Shown here: positions 14,901 to 28,919 of the stretch, piece by piece
How the letters are laid out: each line of letters begins with the position of its first letter
How positions within the stretch are numbered: position 1 is the stretch's first letter
Program-made: the position numbers and the translations under genes
The notes under the pieces: generated by a model
Database searches by the model: none
Told to the model about the DNA's origin: nothing
The model's input: the letters and a program-made list of their open reading frames with translations, nothing else
DNA from: Dipetalonema caudispina
Taxonomy: Eukaryota; Nematoda; Chromadorea; Rhabditida; Onchocercidae
Length of the DNA: 64,000 bases
NCBI GenBank assembly: GCA_013365325.1
Contig: JABVXV010000157.1
Location: 62,001-126,000, forward strand
Direction: 5' to 3'

Positions 14901-17351
14901 CATTTCACTTCACTTTTAGTTCGTCAACTTTTTTTTAAAGATCAAACGATATTTTGCAATAATAATTATCAAATTCTCTTTATACTCATCTCACTCAAAA
15001 AAACAACAAAAAAAAAAAAACAAGAAAAGCCAACTAACTTTGTAAATTCGAAATTTAAAATGGCTTAATTAAAAATCAGATAGATTGGTGCAAGAACAAT
15101 GCTTAAGATTCCAATTTTTCATGATGATGGTTAATTTTAAATGATTTTACTGGTATAGCTCGAAGTTAATACCTAAAGTAATAAAAAAAAAGCCAATTTG
15201 AAGTGAGTCTAATTGCCTATTTAATAATAAGTATTTTTTGAGGAGCAAACAAGAAGTAAAAAATAAAATTCTGAATATCGTTTCTTTTAAATATTAGTTA
15301 AAAATTTTCATAGCAATTTTACTAAGAAATTTCCTTAAGAAGTGTATAACTTTTCAACAAACGAACCATTTGATGGAGCATTTTGTCCTTGCAAATCTCT
15401 TGGCTTATTTTCAATCTTCCATCGGAAACAAATAAAGACAAACATAAAAATGAGAATGATAACAAATAAGCCACCAATAACAGAAAGAAGAATTTGCCAT
15501 GATATGATAGCATTATCATCATTATCATCTATATCTTGACTTTCTCCATTTGTTTCATTTGATGATATTGGTGCTCCTACAGCATCTAATGATTCATCTT
15601 GCACCGAATTTGTCGGTAAATCTCTAAAAATTATGATCAATCAGAAATGGAACATTTTCAAGGAAATATTCATCTTTTTTTTTGAAGTTCTTCGTTCAAC
15701 ATCGATATATGACAGCTATTCGGTGATATTTTTAAAGAATAAAAAAAATGTATAAGTACTAAAATTTTAAAATACAAAAGCATAAATAAAGAAATGAGCG
15801 AAAAAAAGAACTGACGCTAAAGTGACAGCATTAAATGATGGATTTATGGATGGAGTATCAAGTTGACTTATTTCCGGTAATCCATATGTACATTTAATGA
15901 TATATGTCTTATCACCGAGTAAAATTACGGCTGGATTTTTACCAATTCGAATTCGATTTTGAAATACTCCTGTAGAAGGCTGAAATTTGAAAACTAATCA
16001 TAAATGATGAATAAGGGTTATATGAAAACATCAATTTGAAAATTTTTAAGAGTACAGCTTAAAAATTCTTTCATGAAAATAGATTTAAGAAGATGTGATA
16101 ATATGAGCCTTCTGGATGGAATTTTTAGGTAGCCTAAGTTCACCTAAGATCAAATGTTTGGACCAATTTATTATGGAAGCAATAATATCATAATTTGCTT
16201 TTAAGAGTCTTCTCATAGCGTTGTCATTTTAATGATACAACAATTGTAGAAAATATAATGAAATCTGAAGAAACAAAGTCCTCGGTTTATTTCCTGAAAT
16301 CTTTCGTTTCCTTATGAACACAAATATTTCTCCGGAATTCAACTACGCTCATCAATCCTCATAGCAGTACTAATTATTTTTTATATTTTAATGGGAGGAA
16401 ACTAATATTTTTCGTCTTTTTCCCTGCGCAAATGATGTTATCAGATGGAAAACTTCTGGATTTTAATATCGAAATTTTTGACGTCTTTTATGCATTCCAA
16501 TCTGGATTCTTTTCATTTCTTTGATACCAATTTTTAGAAATTAGTTCATGAAAATTCCAAATTGCAACACATTGGAAAGAAATGAATTGCAATCAAATTC
16601 CATTTCGTTCATAGGAACAGGAAGAAAGAAAAACTGCGGAAATTAATGGCGAAAATTTTACAACAATTTTTTTTTCCTCACTGACAACAATTAAAACCAG
16701 ATTTTTTCTATGAACTCATAAAAAGTTGAAAAAAAAAAATAATGTCACCCTTACAAAAAAAAAAAAATTAATTTTCCTGTACTAACTACAACTTAGCTTC
16801 AACTTTAAATTAGAACAGTTATTTTGAATTTGGAAAGCCCTGCTGAAATAACAAAGTTGTATTTGTGTAAAAACATTATCTGATTACATGATATATTGGA
16901 ATTCATCCTTAACTTTGTTTACTAAATTATGGCAAAAGCTGTTTAAGCTTTTGAAATGTTCATGTATGATGCCCAGTGTCCATTGAAATATCACTAAGAC
17001 TTCTGAATTTATGTGACAATTCAGTAAAGTATGTTTCCGGATGATGATACTTCTTGTATACTAATAATATCGATAACTACGCATACGAAACGATGCCAAT
17101 CATTGATAATTAGGTCTAAAAAAAGATTTTTTTCCTGTTCAAATCCAAAATATCAACCATTTGTGTTTGGCATGGATCATTGAAAACAGCGAGTTCGACA
17201 ACATATTGCAATTCGCCATTTCCTTTCAAGCGGCATTCAGCCCGGTTGTTAGTTCCAACAACAATCCAATCCTCAAATCGTCTTTCCGGCCAGTCATCGC
17301 CATTAAATGTTAATATCACTTTAATCGATTGTTGCTCGCATGTTGGTGTCA
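11956..17351 (-). CDS. Single-pass membrane protein with ZP-N-like ectodomain and polyQ tail (5' incomplete)
   Basis: Eight exons in transcript order: 17351-17158, 15979-15816, 15623-15367, 14032-13933, 13653-13437, 13031-12881, 12638-12525, 12209-11956. Phases close at every junction and give 482 residues to TAA. The first visible exon begins with a split codon, so at least one 5' exon (presumably the signal peptide) is missing. The ectodomain has four cysteines ([31 protein letters not shown]), the count and spacing of a ZP-N module; no ZP-C half is seen. A 23-residue transmembrane helix (centred on [20 protein letters not shown]) is followed by FRWK. The cytoplasmic part is Ser/Thr/Gln-rich, then a charged region ([20 protein letters not shown]) and 12 glutamines. 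I do not recognise the tail. If the splice from 15367 is not used, the protein stops at 15335 with a short tail ending KLYTS. Function unknown; ZP proteins of nematodes mostly act in apical matrix. Confidence 0.6.
12016..12054 (-). repeat. Glutamine-coding CAA/CAG repeat
   Basis: On the coding strand the tract reads GAA, then CAA, CAA, CAG and nine CAA codons, giving 12 glutamines near the C-terminus of the ZP-N membrane protein. The single CAG interrupts an otherwise pure CAA run. Confidence 0.85.
14612..14669. repeat. 29-base tandem duplication in an intron
   Basis: Two adjacent 29-base units (core GGACAATTAAAACTACAAAT) differ at one base, AATAGTGG versus AATAGAGG. They lie in the intron at 14033-15366 of the ZP-N membrane-protein gene; nothing else was found in that intron. 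Confidence 0.85.
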
Positions 17352-17702
17352 CTATAAATTTAAGAAGAAAAAAAATTTTTTAGTGATTAAAAAAAATTTC
17401 ATGAAATTTTAAATTCACCATTTTTGTCTATTCTAATCCTTTTTTAATCAAAATTATATGTATATATAACTCCTGTTGGTTTATGAAGTGTCAGTTTACA
17501 ATGGAATTTTAAAATTTGTGGTTATAAAGTAAGCCAATATTAGTAGTATTGCAAATTATAGAATAAGAATAACAATGATAATAAAATGATAAGAGACAGA
17601 AAGGAAAAAATGAAGGCAATCAAAAAAGCAATAATAGTAAAATTGAAATAATGATTAATAAAATTGTCCATAATATAACATGAAATGCTAATAATGATGG
17701 TG

Positions 17703-17872
<170 letters not shown>

Positions 17873-18900
17873 TTTTTGACTTTTTAACAATTACTTGTCC
17901 GGGAGTTTTCATTTTCTCTTTCTTTTCTGTTCCATATTTCTAAGCAAAATGATATGTTGCCTTTTATTTTCCTTGTGATATTTCATTCATTCCATCATTT
18001 TCTAAAAATTTTCCATCCTCTGCCTCTTCAATAATTTTCGAACAATAACTACCAACTATTTGTTATGTAAGATAACTTAGTATGAATACAACAGCTTTCC
18101 CTTCTATTTACTATTTATTTTTTATCAATACTATTGAAATAAAGTAAGATTAGATGATTTATTATATTAATACCATTATTGTTGTTAAGTTGTAATAGAA
18201 CTGGAAAAAAAAAAAAAAAAAAAAGGGAGAAATTTCAACTTTTTCGTTTATTTTTTCTTTCTTTTTCTTCTTCTTCTTCTCCCCTTCATCTATCTATCTA
18301 ATCGTTGAAATTTTTTACTTTCAACAATTTATACATCTACTTTTACGGATCAATTTTATTATGAATAATAAAAATTTTAAATAAATTAAACTCAACTATT
18401 TCTATGGTAAGAAACATCATTGCTGAAGATTACTTATTCATTGTATAATTTAAATTTCAATTTTTAGTTACAGCTTTTAAATCTTGATAATCAAAACAAA
18501 AAAAAAAAAAATGCAAGAAAACTTGGTAATTTTCATTAGAAATAAGCTAATAGAACAGATATAACAAAATGGGAAAAAAAAGGGGAAAGAATTATTACTG
18601 CTACTACTGTATGATACATAATGTATATTTAATAGATGTTTGGATAAAATTATTCTAGTTGAACTTTGAACCCAAATAAGAAATGAGGAATTATTAAGAT
18701 TATTTTCCACATCTTTCCACTTCGTATCGTTGCTATTACAATAGATTTGCTTCTTCGTTAATGCTACTTTTGTGACAGTTGTTACGATCGTTGTTACTTC
18801 GTTATTTCCTATTATTGCAATTTTTTTATTTTCTTTTGTTGTTGTTGAACTTTCAGCATTGATTTACGCATGAAATATGATTTGAAATTCACTCTTCTAA

Positions 18901-18927
18901 AAAATAAAATAAAATAAAATAAAATAA
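18901..18927. repeat. AAAAT pentanucleotide microsatellite
   Basis: Five perfect AAAAT units in an AT-rich intergenic stretch. Confidence 0.9.
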
Positions 18928-20991
18928 AAACTTTCTTTCACATTATTCTAACTTTTTTTTTATCACTTTCTCTCCTCTTCCTCCTTTCATATGTGCTCTT
19001 CCATTTTCATTTCTTTTCTCTCCCTTTTCTCTCAATATCACAATTTTAAAGAAATAGAACTAAAATTTCTTTTTTTTGAAGAAAAATTATCTGCCTATAT
19101 CTGTGGAAAAAAAAAATCAAATAACAATTTGATAATTGCAGACAAGCTTAGATGTATACTACTATCAAATAGAGGAAAACGTAGAAGCTTATTTATTGCA
19201 AGTATCATCGTCCCTAACATTTGCATAATTAATTCTTGAAAATAATCGAAATAATCCTGAATTCGAAATGGTAAAAGGACCAACATCCGTGAGTATCATA
19301 TTTTGTATTAATAAATTTGTTTTTTCTTTTTCTTTTTTTTTTTTTTTTTTTTCTCGAAAAAATATCGTTATTTTAAGATAAGAAAATTTCATGCTCTTAA
19401 TATGTAAAGAATTATTAGATTGAAATTTTTGAAGAATTATAAAAAAAGAGTAATATTTGAAAATAAGCAAATAAATTTTACTCTAATTTTATCTTTTAAA
19501 AATCAAAAATTAATGACATAAGAACTATCATTTTGTTCAACCCTTTTTCTACATCCTCCTCTTCCTCTTCCCTTTCCTTCTTCTTTTTCTTCTTCTTCTT
19601 CCTTATATTTCATATCTTTCTCTATTTTAATCCTACTATAATAATCTATGTAAATTCTCAATCATGCTTTATTCTCTTATCAATTTCATTCCTTCTTCCA
19701 ATCATTATCATCATCATCACATTAATACTGTAAATTAAATTTCAATTTTTCAACTTTCATTACATAAAAATATTTATTTATAAGGGAAATGAAAAGAATA
19801 AATCAATCATTATTCATTTACTTTACTAGCAGATTTCAATTCTTTTTTTATATAATTATTATATCGAAATTTGATAAAAATTATTCATTATATTCATTTC
19901 CTTACATTATTTAATCGATTACTTATAAACATGCAATATGTTTACTGATGGAGGAATACATTGATTGTTTATTACTTAGTAATATTATAACTCAAATTGG
20001 TTGCTATGCTTCGTTGCAACAACCTTTCTTCTTCTTCTATTTCAAATGACAATTCTGTAATTAGCATATCTAATGATGTGCTATTTGTATCAATCTTTTT
20101 CTCACTTATGTTGCTTATCATTTCACTTTCTTCTTTTTTTTCTTCGTTAATAATTTTAATTAATTTTCTATTTTAGTATTTTTTCTTAATTATAACAAAC
20201 AAACAAGGAAATAGAATCAATTTGCAATTTCGATAAATTAATAAATGAAATGAAAAAAATCAAATTTACTTAAAGACAAAATGATTAATTAAATTTCTAC
20301 GGGGATAAAGAAAAAAGCAATTATATATTTACCATATACAATCAATTTTTAAGTAGGTAAAATAAAAGTTGAAAATTTTTTCATTTTTATTCTAACTCGA
20401 ACTAGTTAATTATCTTATTTATATAATGATAATTTATCACTGTGTTTCATAGGATTTCCGTTTACCGTAAAAAGCTCTGACTAAATTTTAATTTTGAGCC
20501 ATGCATATTTTCTTCTCTTTCAGCAATAAAGCAATTCTAACTTCCGCTAAATTAAATATTTGAATCCATCAATAATTAACTCGGACCAATTTCCATTCTA
20601 ATGCATTTCGATTTCCGTTGTATCATTTTGGCATCAATTTTCTGGCATCAAAAAATTTCGTAATTTATTAAAGTTCATGAGATATATTATGTTAGTAATT
20701 CGTATCAGTTTGATAACATTTCGACAAATTTTTACATTCTACGATATGTAGAAAAATTCAAAAATAGCTTACTTATTTTGAAAATTCTATTTAAAAAAAA
20801 AAAAAAATCAGATGAAAAATGAAATATATTTCATAAATAATGACAATAATAATATATACTCAATCTAAAATATAATGCTCAAATATCTTGCACATATATA
20901 TATATCAAATAGCTAAAATGATGAATGCTTGCTCTTACCCTAGTGGTATATTTCATAAATAATACTAGTTTTGGCCAATATCTCCCTTATT

Positions 20992-21022
<31 letters not shown>

Positions 21023-21913
21023 GATAATTATACTGCTCTATTGTTAGTTTTTAATTCGATGTAGTATTACGAAATATTTTTACGGTTTCGTAAAATTTCT
21101 AAAAAATTCTAGGAATGATTTATTTCAGAATTAAAATAATTTCATCCTCCTTTTCCAACTTCCTTTCGGGAAAAAATATTAAACGTTCTCGACGATATTA
21201 TTTTAAAAATAAAAAAGCTTTTTTTTTTTATTTGACTAAGCAATTATTTTCTTGTTTTTCATTAGGGTAAAAATTGAATGCAAAAATAAATTATCGTTCC
21301 TTTTTTTTGTTATGAACAGATTTTGAATGAAGCGTTTGTGAATTTTAGAAAATGAAAAAGATGACAATTTTTGGATTGCACTATTGTGATCACCAAACCT
21401 ATGACAATTTTGATGTTTTGAACCCTCGGATATTTGTCATCTCTTTTCTCGTTATTTTAATTTACCCATCCCAATTTTTGCTCTCTTTCTAATCAGATGA
21501 AAATGATTCTTTCCATCTCGTTTCAGAATGTACATTTTTAAAATGTTTTTATTGTTAAAAATATTGATAGCATTATTTAGCATCCTTTATGAGGAAACTA
21601 AATTTTTTTTTTTCTTCTTTCCTTTTTACTGTCCTATGCCTATATATATACCAAAAGCTAAATTTTTCGTTTTTCTCTTTCCTTCAATTTTCCTACTATA
21701 CGAATTGAATCTCAAATGATGATATTTTTTTTTTTCCAAGAGAATAATAGCTATCAGATTTAGAAAATAAAGCAATCAATACTTTTTTTTTTTGACTTTT
21801 TTTTTTTTAAGAAAAAATTTCTTGTAAAGAATTGTTTCTTCTTTTTTTTAGACAGCTATTCGTATTCATTTCCGTTTAAATCTTATAAAATTATTAGTGA
21901 AAATAATTCGAAA

Positions 21914-21920
<7 letters not shown>

Positions 21921-21951
<31 letters not shown>
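21921..21951. repeat. TA dinucleotide microsatellite
   Basis: About 15 perfect TA units in intergenic sequence. Confidence 0.95.
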
Positions 21952-21953
<2 letters not shown>

Positions 21954-23448
21954 AAATTTCCATTTGCAAGATGACTTAAAAATCAATTTTTGATTTGGAT
22001 ACTTTTCACGGTAAACATATATCTTCCTGTCATCCACAAGCATATTTCTTTTTCTTTTCTTGAATTAAAAAAAGAAAAACAAAATTTAATAGCAACACAA
22101 TAATTAACTAATAATAAAAGTTTTAAGAGAATTTTGTTCGTCAATTAAAGATATTTTTGGAATTATTAATAATAAAATTTGCTAATAACAATCGAAAAAA
22201 TTATTTATCTCTTTGAAACCTTTTTTTTAAAATTCAATCAAATCGAAAAAAAAAACCTTCGGAGAAATGGAAAATACTTTTTTTTCTTTTGTAATTTTAC
22301 CCAAACAAAATGGATATTTGTTATTAGGCATTATAGTATTTCCAAATAAGTATGGACATCTTTTTACATTATCCACAAACAGCCAAATAGGATAAATCGG
22401 AAATAAATCGGAAGTGTCGTTTTTTTTTTTTCTTCTCATTTCATTTCAAAATTTCACTCAGTTCTGTGATATTTGAGTTTCTTCCCTTTTTTTTTTTTTT
22501 TTTTGATGCAAATAAGAAGTTGAAATATCAATATTATGCTTTGAAATTAATCTGTTTTCAAAAGAAAAAAGAAAAAAAGAAGAAAGTAAATTTACATATG
22601 AAGTGATAAAATTAAAATTCAAGTACAAAAAAAAAAAAAAGAAGTTCAAACAAGTCATTAATGCATGAAAAATTCAAAGAAATGCTATATATATCTAAAT
22701 AATATCTTTCATGGGCTTTTTTTAAGATGAATGATATTTAGGATATATATAGAAATACAAAAAAAAAGAAAAAAAATAGGGAAATATGAATAAATGAAAG
22801 ATTAGATGCTTCTATCTATTTTTATAGTTTGTTGATAAGATGGGGAGGAAAAAAAATCAATAAATCATAAAAATATTTTTACAAATTTTTACCTATTTTC
22901 TTTTTATTTTACGAATATTTTGCTGTAGCAAATAAAATATAGGGCTAGAAATATTTGTTGATTAATGTTTCAGACAATTTTCTTTTTTTTTTTTTTCGTT
23001 TTTTATTGGGAAAAGTAATGCTCTCAAAATGATTAATGAAACCCGTAAGACAATTAATTTTGAAATTGCCTAAAAGATAATTAATTTCAAGTTTTAAATT
23101 ACCAAATTTTACTAGCATTCATAGTGTAGCGTATATTCCATTTATGGAAACAAAAAAAAAAAAAAAGAAGTATTAATAGATGTTTTGCTAAGGGATGAAT
23201 AAAAAATATGAATAAAATTGGTTGGTTTACTGGATGAGTAAAAAATGAATCAAATTGGATGCAAAAAGAGTGGAGAAAAAAATTAGCTCATTTTTTTAAA
23301 ATGAAAAAAAAAAAAAAAAAAAAAACGGAGGTTCCAATTGCAAATGTGACAAGCTATTGCACTGCTGGGCTTCATTTCCTATTCGTTGTTTAAGCATTTA
23401 GTGCATTGAAATTTTAAATTACCGATGAATATTCTTGTTTTGTTTTTC

Positions 23449-23489
<41 letters not shown>

Positions 23490-24630
23490 CGATTAGACAG
23501 AACAAAATGATTTTTTATCATTGAAAATTTTTCATAATATCAAATAAGGTATGAAAATTTTTGGACATAAAAGAAAAAAAAAAAGAGAAAAATTTTCCAT
23601 CAATTAAATCAATCGTTGGGATAACAATTAATTGAAACATTAAAAATGTGATAATTCCATTATTATTCCAATGGATTAATTGTAGAATAAGAAATATAAA
23701 AATACTGAATGAAAAAAAAAGAAGGTAATAATTATAGAGAAGTGAAAAGCAGTATTTTTCGAGAAATGTTCTTATCAAATTTTATTTAAAAGAAATCATG
23801 AAAGTTCCTTTTTTTTTTTAGGAAAATCGTATACATGTAAAACTATCAAAAATAATAATTTAAATATAAGAATTTAAAAAATAAGAGATAGTTTTTTTTT
23901 TTTTTTATTTGTTTTTTGTAGAAAAAGGAGAATCTCATTGATATTTTTCAAACTGTTAACAAAAATATTCTTCATTCATTATTGTTTACAACACAAAAAG
24001 GAAAGAAAAAAATGGGGAAAAAAAACATTTTTTTTTTTTTTTTTTGAAAAGGCCAAGTAAAATGTTCAAACATTAATAAATAAATGTAATTTATGCTTTG
24101 AAACAAATTACTTTTTACAGTGGCATTTCTTTTCTGGACAAAATAATTTTTTGCCAAATTTTTCAAACAATTTTCTCATTTTTTAATCATACATTTTACA
24201 ATGAAATTTACCGTACATTACTTTCTAACAATATATTAGAGTGAGGGGAATAGGAAAAGAATTTCATATCAATTTAAAAAATAAAACTAAAAAGTTTGTC
24301 TACTGTGCAATAATTTGATAAATTTTATCATAGGGAATGAATCAAATAACTAATAGTCCATAGGTAATTTCAGTACCACGTATTATTTCTGTCAAATTTA
24401 GGAGCTACAAAATAAAAATAATAAAAGTAAACCTTTTTTTTTTTTTTTTTTCTAAAACACTTGCAATTTTTTTAACGCATATTTTATTATATTTTGTAAC
24501 CAATTAATTAAACAATTTTTTTTTGGAATAGAAAAAAGAGAACATTTTCACAATTTATTTGTTAAGTTACATCAAAAAAAAAAAAAAGAAAAAAGTCAAA
24601 TAAATTTTTTCTTTCCTTTAATTTTGAGTA

Positions 24631-24675
24631 ATAGTAGTAGAAGTAGTAGTAGTAGTAGTAATAGTAATAGTAGCA
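24631..24675. repeat. TAG trinucleotide repeat
   Basis: An imperfect run of TAG units with AAG and TAA variants in intergenic sequence. Confidence 0.85.
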
Positions 24676-24833
24676 ACATGGGAATAATTTTGTCACTTTT
24701 TTCGTCTTCAATTCAGGGGGGGGGAGGGGAAAAAAAATAAATTTTACTCAAGGGAAAAAAAAAAATAAACAACATATAAAAACATATTAGAAAATTTTGT
24801 AAATTTCCAGATATGTTAGAAAATGAATGGAAC

Positions 24834-24867
<34 letters not shown>

Positions 24868-25256
24868 AAAAAGGAAAAAAAGAACACTTCACATAATAAA
24901 ATTGTTGGGAATTTTGATTTTTTTGAAAGCTAATAATAAATTTTGAATGTAATTTACGGAAGAAATTTCTTCCGTAGCTCTATTGCATAACAGTACAAGA
25001 CAAAACAAAAAAAAAAAAAAGACAAAAATAAAAAAAAAAAAAAAATTCGAAATTTTACTTTCATAGCTGTATAATTTGTAGGGTCATCGTTCGTCCATTA
25101 TAATGACTAGTAGAATATAAAAATAAAAATTATTCTACTTTTCAAAGTCATTCAATTCCCTTTCATTTTTTCCATTTCTTCTTCTTTCATTTCACTCTAT
25201 TCGTCCATTTTCTCTTGCATTTTCACATTTTTCTAAGCAACACAAATTCCCGAATA

Positions 25257-25295
25257 AACCGGAAGTAACCATCCGATTGAACCGGAAGTAACCAT
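25257..25295. repeat. 23-base direct repeat pair
   Basis: The motif AACCGGAAGTAACCAT occurs twice with its starts 23 bases apart (25257 and 25280). Both copies contain CCGGAAGT, a core resembling an ETS-factor site, but no binding is shown. Confidence 0.7.
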
Positions 25296-26518
25296 TTATT
25301 GTCTTTGGATATCTTTTTTTTTTTTTAAATCAAAAGTTTTATTTAAATGAGTTGAAAATTTGCTTTTTCTAAATTATTTCAATCCTATATATGTATCATT
25401 GTGAGGAACAAAAAAAAAAAAAAAAAGATGGAAAGATTTGATTTATACTATTGCAAGTATGTTTACTTCTAAGTTTATACTTGAAACTATGCAGTAATCT
25501 CAAATTTTAATCATTATCAAATAATAATTTTCATAGCAATATGTTCTTTTATTTGAATAAATATTTCTACTCAAATTTTACTGCAATGACATGCATTTAT
25601 TAAATTGGAAATGATGTACATTTATTGCTGAAATGATATGCATTTATCGAAATTAGTTTTTTTTGTCTAACTAAACTTGAAAAATTAGTTCTTTGTCATA
25701 CTTCTTTCTTCATCTCACTTCCTCCACCAACTTTCATTATCCTTAATATTTTATTGAACCTAAAAGTTAATCTTCCATTATAAGTTACTCATTTTTTTCT
25801 ATCAAATCTTACTTCCACAACAGGCTATATATTTTACCTTCCAAAGATTTCGAACCCTATGCCAAATATAACCTTTTCATCCTTCCACATTAAATTATTC
25901 TCTTCAATATTTAATCTACTGACTTCTTGAGCGTTTAAAAAAAATTTTTGACCATTTTAAACTTCTTTTTTAAGATTTTCATCTATTAATTCCTTTTTCT
26001 TTAAAATGATTTCATTTTTCTTCGAAGGAATATTTTTCCATCTAGTATAAGCGAAATATATTCCTTCTCCTTTTTTCACCCACTCTATATCAGTTCATTG
26101 CTTTTCCCCAACTTTATTTCTCTTTCAAAAAAAAAAAAAAAAAAAAATAAAAGAAATAAAAAAAATAATAATAAATCTCCTCATCCAATTTTTTTTCCTT
26201 TTCATTTGCTTTATTTTTTCTAAGATAATTTAAAAATGGATCGATCCATCAAAAAAAAAAGGGAAAAAAAAGGAGTATCCATTGACACCTTTTGTCATCC
26301 TTTCATTTGAGACAACCAAATTAGATAAATGAAATGGTGACATAATAGGAAGAAAATATTAAAAAAAAATTAAAAAACTTTTTTCCCTGATATGAAAATG
26401 AAGTAAAAATGAGGTCACCATCCTGACCGAAAATGATACGAATTTCTGTCGAAAGTATAAAATTATTCACAGAAACGAACGTATTCTCTGATCATTTCAT
26501 CAATGTAATCATTGTTAT

Positions 26519-26690
26519 CATTAATTAATGTCACTATTACCATTATTATTATTACCATTTTTGTTATTATTATTATTACTATCGTCATCATCATTATTAT
26601 TATTATTGCTACTATTATCATCATTATCATTGTTATTATTGTCACTATCATTGTTATTACTATTATTATTATTATTATTACAGTGGTTAA
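26519..26690. repeat. Degenerate ATT/ATC trinucleotide array
   Basis: About 170 bases of ATT, ATC, ACT and GTT-type triplets. It is open in several frames on both strands only because of its composition (Ile/Val/Thr on plus, Asn/Asp on minus). Confidence 0.85.
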
Positions 26691-27467
26691 AGTGATCGTT
26701 TGCATAATACATCATTATAAGCATCTCATCAAAATTTTAGAATATAACCAATCTAGCCTTTGCCCTATATTAAATAACTAATGAAATAGCTTCATTTTTT
26801 CTCTCTCTCATTCATTTTCTATTATTACTTCTTTAATTATTATTGCTGCAAAATTAATAAAAACTATCATTTAAATTCATTTCTCATTCAGTGCAAACTT
26901 TTCATTTTGAAGTTACCTTTCCAACGATAGAAACATTTAGAAATTTCACTTAATTTAAAAGGACTGGATTAAAAATGAATGCCAATTTTATATAAGCATA
27001 TCGTTGAGATAGGAAAAATAAAATGAAATAAGAATGGATGAAAAAGACGATTAGCTTTTCTTTTTTTTTTTTTTTTTTTGTCCATGATAGAAATAAAAGA
27101 AGCATCCCTTTTTCCTATTCAACTTTACTGTCTCATCTTTTTTTTTTTTTTTTTTTTTTCCTTAGACTTTTTTAAAAACAAATACTAACTAAATCCTTTT
27201 TCTATTATCATCAGGGTAAAAATAGTTTGATCAATATTATTAAAGTCCCTTTACTTAGTTTGCTCTTTCCTTGTTGCCTGCCAAAGTTCCTTTCCTTCAT
27301 ACTACTCTTTTTACATAAGTTAAAATCGATCGACTCATGCAATCTTTGCTTTCGCCTATCCATGATAGGTCTCTTTACATCATCGCTTACATCTTAGGCT
27401 CTTGACGCACTTTAACATTTCGTACCACTATTATCAGATAGCTTTATTCCTACTATTGCCATTTATA

Positions 27468-27590
27468 CAACAACAACAACAACAGCAACAACAATAACTA
27501 CTACTATTACTACTACCACTAATACTAATACTAATACTATTACAACTACAACAACTACTGCTATTACTACTGTTACCAATACAACAATAA
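27468..27590. repeat. Degenerate CAA/CTA/ACT trinucleotide array
   Basis: About 120 bases of CAA, CTA, TTA and ACT triplets with scattered substitutions, in the less AT-rich zone upstream of the rootletin gene. It resembles the array at 44126-44217 beyond the same gene. Confidence 0.8.
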
Positions 27591-28905
27591 AAAATTGTCC
27601 TCAAATCGATTTCATCTATGCCTCCGTTGTAGTATTTGTCGTTCGGTTATATCAACAACAGCTACTAAATAATACTTCTCCTATCGTGTATATGTATTTC
27701 TTCGATTTCGTCAATTACACATCTTAACTTATGGCTTGGATATAGTCAAAACAATACACGATAAAGCATATGCCTTTTTTTCCGGATCTATACTTCTAAC
27801 AAATCAAGTCTTCAATATACCCGGAATTCTATATATACATACATACATATATAAGAAAAATTCGTTACTAAAAAATAATTGCCGAAATTAAATTAAATAT
27901 TTGTCAGTGTTGTTAACTTATTTAGATGTCTAATTTAGTTATAAACTAAAGGAACAATACAAAATACAAACTGGAAGATAAAAAAAATTAATAACCTTCA
28001 GAATCCTTTTTTCTTCATATACCGCATATCCTTTCCCGATGAGTAATGAGTAATATTATTACCTCACGTTTTTTTTCCTACATATAATGATATTTTCTTA
28101 TTGACTATATGTGTTTCTTAATAATGACGAATAATTTTTATGTCGTCAACCTTGTGCAGTAACCCTCAACGATACTCATAATAATGATTTTCAAAATAAT
28201 GTTGCCTTATTCTGGAAACTATTCAGTTTGAATAAAAGCAATGCTTGCTATTTGTAAACGTATGATACAATGGCATTTTCAAAGGAAATCATTCAATTTC
28301 CTTCTATTCGAGACCCTCTTCCATTATCTATCTTTAATTTTCTTTTTTTTTTTTTTTTTTTTTTTTTGTTTTTTTTGTTTCTTCTTTGCCTATATTAAAA
28401 ATATAGTGCATTCTCCGGAAAATATCATTAGTAATGTTTGTATTTATGTAAATATAATATTGTTGCATATATTTGTTGACTTCTTTTCTTTTACCAATTA
28501 CAGTATCACTGATATTATTCCTATTACCAATATCTGCAAATATCATTCGAAAGCCATCATTATAAGCTCCGTTGATGATTATAGCACAAGAGTGATATAA
28601 AAATTATTCCTTATTTGTTAACCAAATTCAAACTATTCCAAGCATATACTTTTATCACTAATAACTTATGCGTAGGATATAAAGTGCGAGACAATAATAT
28701 CAGTTATTGCTTATCAGACAGGATATGCAATGTATAAAGGAAAAAGAATTCTGAAGGTTAGCCTTTTCATCCTTTCAATTTATACTTTGTACCGTTCCTG
28801 CATTTTATAATTAAATGAATTTTCATTAAGGCGTGTAACTAAGCTAACAACACTGATGAACACTCAATTTAAGCTGCAATTACCACAACCACTCAACCCG
28901 GCAAT

Positions 28906-28919
28906 CATCCTTTAGCAAC
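28906..28919 (+). promoter_or_regulatory. Possible degenerate X-box (DAF-19/RFX site)
   Basis: CATCCTTTAGCAAC matches the second half of the nematode X-box consensus well (WWRRNRAC) but mismatches the first two positions. It lies about 715 bases before the rootletin start, farther than typical X-boxes. Ciliary genes in C. elegans are controlled through such sites; this one is only a candidate. Confidence 0.15.

Noticed and set aside
18477..18710. Minus-strand frame ending in a signal-peptide-like sequence (MKITKFSCIFFFFVLIIK), considered as the missing first exon of the ZP-N gene
   Set aside because: No donor site with the required phase (one leftover base) precedes its stop codon.
26463..26781. 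Ile/Val- and Asn/Asp-rich frames on both strands
   Set aside because: Composition of a degenerate trinucleotide array; open in several frames at once.
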